From contig JAFTTH010000002.1 of NCBI GenBank assembly GCA_017466885.1, forward strand, positions 62,001 through 126,000: a DNA stretch of 64,000 nt, in the 5' to 3' direction. The notes beneath the pieces were generated by a model. The model did not search any database, was not told the DNA's origin, and saw nothing but the letters and a program-made list of their open reading frames with translations. Each line of letters opens with the position of its first letter. The stretch's first letter is position 1. Origin of the DNA: Oscillospiraceae bacterium. GTDB lineage: Bacteria; Bacillota; Clostridia; Oscillospirales; Ruminococcaceae. Of this stretch, positions 50,417 through 58,797 are shown one piece after another. A program made the position numbers and the translations under genes.

Positions 50417-50455
50417 ACACATCACTTTGGTTTTCCCCAAGGTAATGTGTCTTTT
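50416..50455 (+). terminator. Terminator hairpin, copy A of a repeated element
   Basis: GACACATCACTTTGG (50416-50430) pairs with CCAAGGTAATGTGTC (50437-50451) then TTTT. Both arms are identical to copy B at 53111. The following ~25 bases also weakly resemble the 3' end of the GGGtGRT gene. Confidence 0.8.
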
Positions 50456-50560
50456 CTATTCTTGGAAAGATTCCTTGCCAGAAATCTCAATCGCATCAAT
50501 TCTTTTTCTTTGGATATTCAGCATTTTTTGATCATTGAACCCATTTCAGTTAAAAAAGGG

Positions 50561-50589
50561 TAAACATTTCAACGCTGGTATGTTATAAT
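50561..50589 (+). promoter_or_regulatory. Promoter of the 114-residue protein gene
   Basis: TAAACA (50561-50566), 17 bases, TATAAT (50584-50589) with an extended -10 TG. Confidence 0.6.
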
Positions 50590-50623
50590 ATCATCAGTCT
50601 GAAAACATCGGGAGAGGTGCTTT

Positions 50624-50968
50624 ATGGATATATTAAAGATCAACGAATTGGCAGAAAGATGGGATTGCGCTACCGATCAAGTCATTCAATTTGAAAATCC
50701 GGGATTTCTGAAAGTTCGCACCCTCTTTCGGGATACTTTGGCAATTTTAGAAAAATACCGTACAGATAAACTGGTTCCCAAAGAAATAAGCGGTATGCTC
50801 CTTGAAATGAATTCCTTCGGTTGGTGGGTAAGTGATCTAAAGGAAACCCCTTTGCATGATCATTATCAAGAGATTGTTTCCTTAATCTTCGATTTGAATC
50901 AATATTTTTTGACCTGCAATGTAAATACGGAAGCCATAATGGCTACTATTGAAAAAATTGACGAATAA
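50624..50968 (+). CDS. Hypothetical protein (114 aa)
   Basis: Not recognised. Acidic, mostly helical, soluble; Trp-rich patch near the middle (NSFGWWVSDLK) and no TM segment or known motif. Clear SD GAGAGG 7 bases before the ATG and its own promoter. Size and acidity recall immunity or antitoxin-type proteins, but this is only an impression. Stands alone between two terminators. Confidence 0.7.
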   Translation: MDILKINELAERWDCATDQVIQFENPGFLKVRTLFRDTLAILEKYRTDKLVPKEISGMLLEMNSFGWWVSDLKETPLHDHYQEIVSLIFDLNQYFLTCNVNTEAIMATIEKIDE

Positions 50969-51087
50969 TCAATACGCAAATGCAAAGGTGCCGTGGTGCG
51001 TAAAATCGTTTCACGGAACGTGACCTGCTCCGATTATGCAGTTTGTGTTATAAAAAGGCAACTTATGTCTTTCGGTATCATGTTGAT

Positions 51088-51131
51088 AATAAAAAAATAG
51101 CTGTGGCAATTTGCCACAGCTATTTTTTATT
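51088..51131. terminator. Strong bidirectional terminator
   Basis: AAAAAATAGCTGTGGCAA and TTGCCACAGCTATTTTTT form a near-perfect 18-bp stem with A- and T-runs on both sides. Ends the 114-aa gene (plus) and the three-gene module (minus). The 120 bases before it hold no gene. Confidence 0.95.
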
Positions 51132-51342
51132 ATCTTAAAGCTCCCCATTTTTGGAATTTGGGACAACTTGTTCCATCCGAAGCTGTTGGGCCTTGTGTTA
51201 CGCCACAAAACACATTCGCATAACATTTACCCCTTTCACTTGGAGAGGGTGCTTCTGCAGAACCTAATTTTTCCACCCGGGGACCTGCCCAGTTGGCACA
51301 ATTAACACAACGCTTAGAATTACGATCAGGAGTCCAGGACAT
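51130..51342 (-). CDS. Small Cys-rich protein (70 aa), probable zinc binder
   Basis: Unknown function. Five cysteines include CVNCANWAGPR near the N-terminus, then GKCYANVFCG and TSCPKFQKW, a spacing that suggests a metal-binding knuckle. Third gene of a minus-strand module behind the 351-residue-frame protein and the 60-residue protein, 49 bases after the latter. Its stop lies at the edge of the bidirectional terminator. Confidence 0.65.
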   Translation of the reverse strand: MSWTPDRNSKRCVNCANWAGPRVEKLGSAEAPSPSERGKCYANVFCGVTQGPTASDGTSCPKFQKWGALR

Positions 51343-51391
51343 AAAAATTTCCTTCTTTCTTCATAAATATTCTAATAGAAAAATCTTTCTA

Positions 51392-51574
51392 TTATTTTAC
51401 GAGTTTCTCGCAAGACTCGACGGTTGTATACTGTCCGGAATATTGCTCTCTGAAGGTCTGCATGGCGTGATGTCTGTCTCCCGCTTCAACCAGAGCCACC
51501 CCTCTAACCCCGCCATTCAAGACTTTCGGAATATAAACAATTTTCCAAGTTTCCCATTTTCCGTAAAAGCTCAT
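51392..51574 (-). CDS. Hypothetical protein (60 aa)
   Basis: Not recognised. Basic N-terminus (MSFYGKWETWKIVYIPK), then VALVEAGDRHHAMQTFREQY and a C-terminal ESCEKLV; looks like a compact alpha/beta domain. Middle gene of the XRE-linked module, 18 bases after the large gene. Confidence 0.65.
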   Translation of the reverse strand: MSFYGKWETWKIVYIPKVLNGGVRGVALVEAGDRHHAMQTFREQYSGQYTTVESCEKLVK

Positions 51575-51592
51575 AATGGTCCTCCCGAAAAA

Positions 51593-52630
51593 TTATGCTT
51601 CGCCATTTTCAATGCTATTTTCGATGTAGTTATAAATCAGATCGGATGCGGCTTCAATCGTTTCGGCCCCTTCTCCCATTTCATCCGCGATTTTTTCCCA
51701 CGCATAGAAACAAGCGGCATCCATGAATTCCGGCTGCTGTATTGCCCAATATTTCCATGTGTAATTCCGACTGGAGAAGATAAGATTGCTTTCTAAAATA
51801 CATTTTGCGGCTTGCTGCAATTTATTTTCTTTTTCAAACTCCTCCTCAAAAGGATCTTCGCCGAACTCTTCTTGATAGAATGCGGAGTTCTTCACAGCAT
51901 CGCGACAATCTTCTATGGTAATGGAAGTATAGTTTTCTTCCCGGTCTTGAGAATCTTGATAGTGGAAAGCGCGCAGGGTTGCGGAATATAATTTAGGAAT
52001 ATACTCATAATTTCTTAAAGTGTCCTTACAGGCGCGCTCCAGCTGCAAAATCACCATGTCTGCGGCAATTTCCTGCATAAGCTCATCGCCGGAAAACAGC
52101 GCCTCAAGCAGTTCTTCACAAATAATCTTTGCAGCTATTCTTTGATGCGGATAATCAAAAGCGCTTGGAAGAGAATTCATGATTTTTCCAATTCCCTGCT
52201 CCAGGATGCGTTTTGAGGGATTATTCTCAACCACCTTGAATATTCCTTTGAATTTCTCACGTACCTCATCCCGAAAATCTGCATAGCAGATATCATAAAC
52301 TTCTTCCTCTTTGAACCAGGAAATACCCCCGTCTTTATAATCCGCACGTGAGCTCTGCATCGCGGTAATCTGATACCATATTTCATTTGTTTTGGGTTCC
52401 ATTGACCCTTCGAATTTCCCCAGCGCCTTATCCAGTGTTCCTTCATTGCAATTTCCGCCGTATTTTGCTTGGATAAACTTTTTCATCTGTTCCTTTTTCA
52501 AGCGAGGAACCGCAAGCAATAAGTTCAGTATAATGTCGTAGTACTTCTTTTCCTCTTCGTCCATTGGGCCAATTAAACCGGATTCAATTGCATTTCCCAC
52601 AGTATCCTTCAGTTTATCAAATAATCCCAT
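51593..52630 (-). CDS. Hypothetical protein (345 aa), first gene of XRE-linked module
   Basis: Not recognised. Soluble and mainly helical. It opens MGLFDKLKDTVGNAIESGL, a form common to small helical cytoplasmic proteins, then a KFIQAKYGGNCNEGTLDKAL segment that could be a winged-helix, and a long acidic C-terminus. No catalytic motif, TM or signal peptide seen. ATG 52630 is preferred (AAAGG at 10 bases) over an upstream in-frame start at 52648. Expressed from a promoter flanked by three copies of an operator that also faces the divergent XRE gene. Confidence 0.7.
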   Translation of the reverse strand: MGLFDKLKDTVGNAIESGLIGPMDEEEKKYYDIILNLLLAVPRLKKEQMKKFIQAKYGGNCNEGTLDKALGKFEGSMEPKTNEIWYQITAMQSSRADYKDGGISWFKEEEVYDICYADFRDEVREKFKGIFKVVENNPSKRILEQGIGKIMNSLPSAFDYPHQRIAAKIICEELLEALFSGDELMQEIAADMVILQLERACKDTLRNYEYIPKLYSATLRAFHYQDSQDREENYTSITIEDCRDAVKNSAFYQEEFGEDPFEEEFEKENKLQQAAKCILESNLIFSSRNYTWKYWAIQQPEFMDAACFYAWEKIADEMGEGAETIEAASDLIYNYIENSIENGEA

Positions 52631-52704
52631 CAAAAACCAACCTTTCAAAAAATAAGATTTCGACCAAGCCTATCCAGTATTTAGAAAATATGCTTCTTTT
52701 AAAT

Positions 52705-52733
52705 AGTATAACTCTTTAAGACTAATTAGTCAA
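52705..52733 (-). promoter_or_regulatory. Promoter of the three-gene module
   Basis: Minus strand TTGACT (52733-52728), 17 bases, TATACT (52710-52705). One operator copy fills the spacer and a second abuts the -35. Confidence 0.85.
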
Positions 52734-52789
52734 CCTTATAAGCCTAATTAAACAGAATTTTTATGATAAACTATTCTTATAAGACTAAT
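52714..52789. promoter_or_regulatory. Three phased operator repeats
   Basis: CTTTAAGACTAAT (52714-52726), CTTATAAGCCTAAT (52735-52748) and CTTATAAGACTAAT (52776-52789), same orientation, end-to-end spacings 22 and 41 bases, that is about two and four helical turns. Position over the minus promoter and before the divergent XRE gene points to XRE control of both. Confidence 0.75.
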
Positions 52790-52802
52790 AAGGGGTCATA
52801 AT

Positions 52803-53084
52803 ATGAATGTTGGCGAAAGACTGCTTGAAATGAGAAATCGATGCTGGCTCACGCAAAATGGCTTGGCAGAAAGAGCCGGCGTATCACAAACACATCTGCG
52901 CAGAGTTGAGCTGGGTCAGGCTGATATTACTGTGGGGCATTTGGAATTATTATGCGATGCAATGGGCATTACCCTTCAGGAATTTTTTAATGTGGAAGCG
53001 CGAAATGATGAGTTATCCATTGCGCTTTCCAAACTCACGCCCAAGCAAAAGAAGCTCCTGATCGCTTTTATTGAAAGCTTATAG
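52803..53084 (+). CDS. XRE-family regulator of the three-gene module
   Basis: 93 residues. Cro/C1 HTH at about 5-62 (LTQNGLAERAGVSQTHLRRV), then a helical tail ending KKLLIAFIESL. Divergent from the three-gene module, with three operator repeats between; likely represses both. Ends 26 bases before terminator copy B. Confidence 0.88.
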   Translation: MNVGERLLEMRNRCWLTQNGLAERAGVSQTHLRRVELGQADITVGHLELLCDAMGITLQEFFNVEARNDELSIALSKLTPKQKKLLIAFIESL

Positions 53085-53103
53085 GATTTATTTTTCCCAC
53101 AAA

Positions 53104-53150
53104 GAAAAAAGACACATCACTTTGGGATTTCCCAAGGTAATGTGTCTTTT
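53104..53150. terminator. Bidirectional terminator hairpin, copy B
   Basis: GACACATCACTTTGG (53111-53125) pairs with the inverted arm ending ATGTGTC at 53146, loop GATTTC; T-run on plus side and AAAAAA on the left. Identical arms to copy A. On the minus strand it stands just after the GGGtGRT gene fragment, as the intact gene's own terminator does. Confidence 0.85.
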
Positions 53151-53165
53151 ATGTTTTGGAAAAGA

Positions 53166-53262
53166 TTACTTGCTGGCAACCTCAACAGCAACCGCGCAGG
53201 CAACGGTGGCGCCGACCATGGGGTTATTACCCATACCGATCAAGCCCATCATCTCAACGCAC
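53166..53262 (-). pseudogene. 3' fragment of a second GGGtGRT gene
   Basis: About 97 bases that align with the 3' end of the intact gene at 61637. Encoded residues run VEMMGLIGMGNNPMVGATVA and on to VEVASK-stop: 28 of the last 30 residues match the intact protein while about 16 of 95 bases differ, mostly silently. Homology stops abruptly at 53262. Best explained as a displaced gene end left by integration or recombination. Confidence 0.85.
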
Positions 53263-53419
53263 TCTGAATCAGTACAAAAGATAACTTTTCAGAACATAGC
53301 CCGAAAGCCTTGTTATGACTTGATTTTTAACACTATTTGATTGTAAAATTTGTCTCGCTAAACACATCGTTTTGAGTTTTCCTGACTACATTATCGCGTG
53401 TTTATATATATTTGTAAGC
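53263..53419. other. Unassigned AT-rich stretch
   Basis: No gene, repeat or RNA structure recognised between the GGGtGRT fragment and the broken DUF6809 gene. A minus-strand frame reading NQVITRLSGYVLKSYLLY could be a remnant but has no start context. Confidence 0.4.
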
Positions 53420-53709
53420 ACCCGTTTCATTGAAGAATTTTATTATGGTAATCTTGATCCCCAGGCATGCAGTACAAAGGAAAAAAAGCCGTGCAGAAAC
53501 AAATGGAGGTGCTGATGCTAAATGATGATTACCTAACCGAGAACCTTTCGGGTGAATGTAAAAAGAAATTTCTTGATTTCGTCAATGCTTGGGGAGTAGT
53601 TAACGGTGAATCAAACCTGGATAGTTTTATAGTGAGGTTTCGCCTTGGAGCCAACTTTACATATGATACCTTTGTATCCAAAGAAGCGCCCTTTAGGAAG
53701 TTGATATAA
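53420..53709 (+). pseudogene. DUF6809-like gene, start lost and frameshifted at A7G
   Basis: The frame from 53420 encodes TRFIEEFYYGNLDPQACSTK, matching the conserved N-terminus of DUF6809-type proteins, but no start codon or SD precedes it. At 53481-53488 a run of seven A then G (A AAA AAG in the zero frame) shifts the reading: the rest of the domain (FLDFVNAW...FIVRFRLGANFTYD) continues in the -1 frame to 53709. Either a decayed gene, a homopolymer sequencing error, or -1 programmed slippage; the missing start favours decay. Confidence 0.6.
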
Positions 53710-53729
53710 AAGCGATGATAGCAAATAAA

Positions 53730-53766
53730 AGTCAGCAGTGTTCTCAAAATACTGCTGACTTTCTTC
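53730..53766 (+). terminator. Terminator after DUF6809-like gene
   Basis: AGTCAGCAGT (53730-53739) pairs perfectly with ACTGCTGACT (53751-53760), then TTCTTCT. Confidence 0.85.
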
Positions 53767-53785
53767 TCGAATTATTTAAAGTCAC

Positions 53786-53814
53786 TTGCGATTTATGTTA
53801 AATTGTAGTATAAT
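53786..53814 (+). promoter_or_regulatory. Promoter of dockerin/cohesin operon
   Basis: TTGCGA (53786-53791), 17 bases, TATAAT (53809-53814). Transcription would begin near 53821, 217 bases before the start codon. Confidence 0.7.
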
Positions 53815-53820
53815 GTATAT

Positions 53821-54037
53821 TGCCAAATTGTAATGATATATAAAAAACGAAAACACTTATTACATAGGGGGTAGTATACCCTTTTTTCTTGCGTCATGAA
53901 TTTGATAAAAATGCAAATTCCATTGACGTGAGTACTTAGTGTTTTCGTATCGATATAGTTTGGCGACTATCGGAGTTTGCGTTTTTTGTGCGGTTGCTTC
54001 GGTGGCCGCACTTTTTATTTTATGAGAGGTAACTAAG
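53821..54037 (+). promoter_or_regulatory. Structured 5' leader with terminator (riboswitch-like)
   Basis: A 10-bp stem CGAAAACACT (53848-53857) / AGTGTTTTCG (53938-53947) encloses two hairpins: GGGTA/TACCC (53869-53881) and a long arm CGTCA plus GAATTTG paired with CAAATTC plus TGACG (53892-53928). A further CGATA/TATCG hairpin (53951-53972) follows, then an intrinsic terminator just before the SD (GAGAGG). This three-way-junction plus terminator layout is that of a transcriptional riboswitch; no known class was recognised. Confidence 0.6.
53988..54020 (+). terminator. Leader terminator before dockerin-protein gene
   Basis: GTGCGG (53988-53993) pairs with CCGCAC (54006-54011), then TTTTTATTTT, 17 bases before the ATG. 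Would block the operon unless relieved. Confidence 0.8.
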
Positions 54038-57000
54038 ATGAAAAAGGTATTGTCACTGGTTTTAACGATAGCATTGACCTTGTCAATTATACCGACGGGA
54101 TTGTTTAGCATAACTGCGAATGCACAGATGACGGAAGAATTCGCAGGCGGCAGCGGTACAGCAGTGGATCCTTATTTGATTGAAACTAAGGAACAACTGA
54201 ACAATGTTCGCAATAATCTCGGTGCACATTATAAGCTTGTTGCAGATATCTTTTTTGAAAAAGAAGATTTTGCAAATGATGGCAACTTTTATAATAACGG
54301 TCATGGATTTGTCCCGATTGGCGATTCATCGGACAACGCCTTCACAGGCACGTTTGATGGCAATGGTTTCATTATTTACAACATTTATATTTCAAATATC
54401 GATACGGATTGTGCAGGCCTCTTCGGTCGAAGCGATGGAACAATTAAAAATCTTGGCATGGTATATAGCGATATAAGAGAAACGCACTCTTCCACCTGTT
54501 ACGCAGGCGGAATCGTCGCGTGCAACCATGGGGCTATTACAAATTGCTATAATACCGGAAAAGTTATGGCATACTGTTCAAATGGTTACCTGGCTATCTC
54601 TTATGTAGGCGGCATCGCAGGAATCAATTATGGAGCAATAGAAAATTGTTACAATACCGGTGACATAAGAGCAGATGCCGGGTCTTATTATAGGGCAACG
54701 GTGGAAGTTGGCGGTATTTGTGGGTACAATGTTTTAGACGTAGCGAATTGTTATAACACAGGCTACGTTACCGGCGCTGCCGCGATTCATCCCGCTGACC
54801 ATATTTCTTCCGCTGATACTCGCAAAACCACTTATGCAGGCGGCATTTGTGGGTACAACAGCAGACGTCTTGTTAATTGTTATTATCTTAACAACATTCA
54901 AACGGGTGTCGGAAGTGACACGGATAACACAACCAAATGTACGGAAGAGAAGCTTAAGCTTCAGTCAACATTTCTCGGTTTTGATTTTGAAAACGTATGG
55001 GAGTTTGATGAAACGCTGAAAGCCTATGCGTTTCCCGTTTTAAAAAATGCTCCTCATTTCGAAAAGGAAAACACGGTAGAGTTTGCGGGAGGGTACGGAA
55101 CAGAAAAATACCCGTTTTTAATTGCAACTGCCAATAATCTTACAAATGTGCGACATCATATGAATGCACACTACAAATTAGTGTGCGATATTGATCTTGA
55201 TGGATGGACTTGGACGCCTATCGGCGATAATACCAACATTTTTAAAGGTGTTTTTGACGGCGATTTACACGTTATAAACAACCTTAAAACAGGTGGCTAT
55301 AATGATTACAAGGGACTTTTCGGCTATAGCACCGGAACGATCCAGAACCTTGGGATACGTAATTGCCATGTGAGTGAGGACATGGTTTCCACCCTATACG
55401 TAGGAGGCATTGTCGGGTATAACAGTGGTACGGTTATGAATTGCTATACCACAGGCAGTGTGTTTGCAGATGCGGGAGCGAGGGAAGGCGACATTAATTT
55501 TGCTAATGCCGGAGGAATTGTCGGTTACAACAGAGGCTTGGTTAAAAAATGCTATAGCACCTGCAGTGTGACAGCCTATGCCTCTCCTTCTTCGAATAGC
55601 GGATCATATTCTGCCAACTCAATGGCTTTTGCAGGCGGAATCGTTGGAGACAACAACGGCACGGTTACAGATTGTTATAATTCCGGGAGCATATATGCGT
55701 CATACTTATGCAGTGGACTCAATGTTAGTTATGAAGCGTATGCGGGCGGAATTGCGGGACGCAATTTTTATAGCGGAAAGATCTTTACCGCCTATAACAT
55801 CGGCGATGTAGACAGTACCCGTGTTTTCGGTGGCATTGCAGGATATAACAACAATTCCATTTATAATTGCTACTATATCGACAGTGCTTATATGGTAGCA
55901 GGGGGTAATAGTAGTAGCACATCCAAAAAGTGTACGTTATGGGAAATGGAACAGCAATCCACTTATGCGGGCTTTGACTTCGAAACCGTGTGGGAAATAG
56001 ACGGCAACGGAAGATATGAAGCTCCTACATTGCAAGGGGTTCCCATGGTCGGGAAATCATACGTTACGGATATGGAGATAACGGCAAAGCCGAATAAACT
56101 AATCTATCTTGAGGGGGATGCCTTTGATCCCGCGGGAATGGTAGTTACGCTACATTACGATGATGACAGAGAAGTGTGTACTGCAGATTATACGGTAAGC
56201 GGATATGACTCAACGCCCGGCACCAAAACAATCACTGTCGAATATAACAATGTGTCGGCAAGTTTTGAGGTTGTTGTTGAAGAACTCACACATATTGAGA
56301 TAACAACAAAGCCGGATAAACTTATTTACCTTGAAGGAGATAAATTCGATCCCACGGGAATGGCAGTTACTGCATATTCAAGCAGCACAAATGGTCTCGT
56401 TTTAGATTACACGGTTAGTGGTTATGACTCAACACCCGGCACCAAAACGATTGTTGTTACATATATGAATAAAACGGCAACATTTACTGTGGAGGTTGAG
56501 AAAAAGTCCTTTGTTGATTTTGACATAACAACAAAGCCGAGCAAGCTTACGTATCTTGAGGGCGATTTGTTTGACCCGACGGGTATGATTGTAACAGCTT
56601 ACTATAATAACGAAACTAATACGGAGGTTACGGATTATACGATAAGCGGATACGATTCAACGCCCGGTATCAAAACAATCACTGTTGAATATAACAACGT
56701 GTCAAAAAGTTTTGAGGTTGTTGTTGAGGCAAAATCTTTAACATCTATTGAAATTACAAAAACGCCGACAAAAACGGAGTATTTAGAAGCCAAAGATGAA
56801 CTGTCGGTTGTTGGCGGACAAATCACATTATATTATAACAACGGAACAAGTCAGACCATAGATATGCTCCCATCTATGGTTTCGGGCTTTGACAATACCA
56901 TTGTTGGCGTTCAAACCTTAACGGTTACGCATAACGAAAAGACGGCAACATATGACATTGAAATAATTAAGAAAACGCTTGTTTCCATTGAACTGATAGA

Positions 57001-58786
57001 TAACGGACTTAAAAAAACCTATATTGAAGGGCAATCGCTTAATGTTACAGGCGGTCAGATAAGACGATATTACAACAACGATACATATAGCGATATTGCT
57101 TTGTCTCGATTTTATATTGGCGGGTTTGACAATACGACTATAGGCCCTCAACAATTAACGGTTACCTATAATGGTTATAGCGTTTATTATGATATCGAAG
57201 TGATTGAAAAAACATTGCAAAGCATCGCAGTTTCCACTTTCCCCCGAAAAACCACCTATGTTGACGGACAGGAATTCGATGCGACCGGAATGGTTGTCAA
57301 AGCAAATTACGACAACGGACTTTCAGAAATTATAAAAGACTATACTCTCAGCGGATATGATTCTGCGCCCGGAAACAAAACTATCGTGGTTTCTTATGAA
57401 GGAAAGACGGCTTCTTTTACGGTTACGGTTGAGGAAAAACGGTTAGCATATATTTCTATTACCACCAAACCAAACAAAACGGAATATCTGGAAGGCGAAC
57501 CGTTTGACCCGACAGGAATGGTGGTTACTGCACACTATTACAATTGCGAAGATGAAATCATAACCGAATATTCTATCAGCGGTTATGATTCCACTCCTGG
57601 TTTTTATCTTATAACCATTACTTATAAAGGGAAAACGACCAGTTTTTTTGTTGATGTAAAGTCCAAGTCTCTTACATCAATTTCCGTAACCACAAAGCCC
57701 AACAAAACCACTTACATTGAATCGACTGCATTAGATGATACCGGTATGGTGTTGACATTGTATTACAACAACAATACCTCTGAGACGATAACCACCGGTT
57801 GGGTTAGTGAATATGATTTTAGTAATGTGGGAACATCGGTCGTTGAGGTTACTTATGGTGGTAAAACCTGTACCTACGACGTAACGGTTATTGCAAAGAC
57901 ACTCACTTCTATTGTTGTTGAGTCTGAACCTAACAAGCTTGAATATCTCGAAGGTGACGCAAGTTTGGATACTGACGGTTTGGTAATTCGCGCGTATTAT
58001 AACAATGATACGAGTGAGATTATTAGCGGTAATTATACTGTTACCGGATATAATTCAACGCCCGGTGAAAAGACGATTACCGTAACATATCAGGGTAAAA
58101 CCGCTACCTTCACGATTAATGTAAAAGCTAAATCGGTTAATTCGATTTCTGTAACCCAAAAACCGAACAAGCTCACATATCTTGAAGGCGATTCGTTTGA
58201 TAAAACCGGTATGGTGATTACCGCTTATTACAATAACAACACAAGTAGTGCCGTTACGGATTATGCGATAAGCGGTTACACTTCAACGGTTGGCACAAAG
58301 ACGATTACAGTTTCCTATGGTGGCAAAACAGCAACGTTTACCGTTACCGTAAATTCAAGAGTGCCATCGGAAATCACATCTTCAAAGTACACGATTAGCG
58401 GTACTAACATCAGTAAGATCGGCACAGGAACAACCGTTACTAATCTATTGAAGAGTCTCAACGAAGGTTCCTATTGTAAGGTTTACAAAGGCAGTTCCGT
58501 TGTTAACGGCGATACTGCGGTCGGAACCGGAATGACGGTTAAGATAATGGACGGGAACACTGCCAAAGCGACTTACACGATTGTCGTAACAGGTGATACC
58601 AACGGAGACGGAAATATTACGGTTACAGATATGATTGCAATTAAGGCTCACCTTCTTAAAAAATCAACGTTGTCAGGTGTTTATGCTATCGCTGCCGATA
58701 CTAACGGCGATAACGGTATTTCCATTACCGACTTTATTCAGGTTAAGGCAAAAATTCTTGGCAAAGGTACCATAGCCGCAAGATAA
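54038..58786 (+). CDS. Giant secreted GLUG/Ig-repeat protein with C-terminal dockerin
   Basis: 1582 residues. Signal peptide about 1-29. Two tandem GLUG-repeat modules (about 33-345 and 346-670), each opening with EFAGG.GT...P[YF]LI and carrying YAGGI[VC]..N.G...NCYNTG repeats. Then ten bacterial Ig-like (Big_3-type) repeats of about 75 residues (about 677-1440) with the recurring YLEGD.FDPTGM. A linker domain precedes a type I dockerin (about 1518-1582): DTNGDGNITVTD and DTNGDNGISITD are its two calcium loops. No catalytic module. A long adhesive rod expected to dock on the cohesin encoded 11 bases downstream. Confidence 0.88.
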   Translation: MKKVLSLVLTIALTLSIIPTGLFSITANAQMTEEFAGGSGTAVDPYLIETKEQLNNVRNNLGAHYKLVADIFFEKEDFANDGNFYNNGHGFVPIGDSSDNAFTGTFDGNGFIIYNIYISNIDTDCAGLFGRSDGTIKNLGMVYSDIRETHSSTCYAGGIVACNHGAITNCYNTGKVMAYCSNGYLAISYVGGIAGINYGAIENCYNTGDIRADAGSYYRATVEVGGICGYNVLDVANCYNTGYVTGAAAIHPADHISSADTRKTTYAGGICGYNSRRLVNCYYLNNIQTGVGSDTDNTTKCTEEKLKLQSTFLGFDFENVWEFDETLKAYAFPVLKNAPHFEKENTVEFAGGYGTEKYPFLIATANNLTNVRHHMNAHYKLVCDIDLDGWTWTPIGDNTNIFKGVFDGDLHVINNLKTGGYNDYKGLFGYSTGTIQNLGIRNCHVSEDMVSTLYVGGIVGYNSGTVMNCYTTGSVFADAGAREGDINFANAGGIVGYNRGLVKKCYSTCSVTAYASPSSNSGSYSANSMAFAGGIVGDNNGTVTDCYNSGSIYASYLCSGLNVSYEAYAGGIAGRNFYSGKIFTAYNIGDVDSTRVFGGIAGYNNNSIYNCYYIDSAYMVAGGNSSSTSKKCTLWEMEQQSTYAGFDFETVWEIDGNGRYEAPTLQGVPMVGKSYVTDMEITAKPNKLIYLEGDAFDPAGMVVTLHYDDDREVCTADYTVSGYDSTPGTKTITVEYNNVSASFEVVVEELTHIEITTKPDKLIYLEGDKFDPTGMAVTAYSSSTNGLVLDYTVSGYDSTPGTKTIVVTYMNKTATFTVEVEKKSFVDFDITTKPSKLTYLEGDLFDPTGMIVTAYYNNETNTEVTDYTISGYDSTPGIKTITVEYNNVSKSFEVVVEAKSLTSIEITKTPTKTEYLEAKDELSVVGGQITLYYNNGTSQTIDMLPSMVSGFDNTIVGVQTLTVTHNEKTATYDIEIIKKTLVSIELIDNGLKKTYIEGQSLNVTGGQIRRYYNNDTYSDIALSRFYIGGFDNTTIGPQQLTVTYNGYSVYYDIEVIEKTLQSIAVSTFPRKTTYVDGQEFDATGMVVKANYDNGLSEIIKDYTLSGYDSAPGNKTIVVSYEGKTASFTVTVEEKRLAYISITTKPNKTEYLEGEPFDPTGMVVTAHYYNCEDEIITEYSISGYDSTPGFYLITITYKGKTTSFFVDVKSKSLTSISVTTKPNKTTYIESTALDDTGMVLTLYYNNNTSETITTGWVSEYDFSNVGTSVVEVTYGGKTCTYDVTVIAKTLTSIVVESEPNKLEYLEGDASLDTDGLVIRAYYNNDTSEIISGNYTVTGYNSTPGEKTITVTYQGKTATFTINVKAKSVNSISVTQKPNKLTYLEGDSFDKTGMVITAYYNNNTSSAVTDYAISGYTSTVGTKTITVSYGGKTATFTVTVNSRVPSEITSSKYTISGTNISKIGTGTTVTNLLKSLNEGSYCKVYKGSSVVNGDTAVGTGMTVKIMDGNTAKATYTIVVTGDTNGDGNITVTDMIAIKAHLLKKSTLSGVYAIAADTNGDNGISITDFIQVKAKILGKGTIAAR

Positions 58787-58797
58787 GGAGAAAGAGC

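Noticed and set aside
51011..51226. 71-codon minus-strand frame near the 51.1-kb terminator
   Set aside because: It runs through a perfect bidirectional terminator and overlaps the better-supported Cys-rich gene in another frame.
53071..53340. 89-codon plus-strand frame over hairpin B
   Set aside because: It starts inside the XRE gene, crosses a terminator and reads the GGGtGRT fragment in antisense.
53860..54111. 83-codon minus-strand frame over the dockerin leader
   Set aside because: It crosses the stems and terminator of the leader, lacks a ribosome site and overlaps the start of the large gene.
54038..58786. CRISPR-like array within the repeat-rich gene
   Set aside because: The repeats are protein-level Ig-like and GLUG units of about 75 or more codons with diverged DNA, not short identical repeats with unique spacers.
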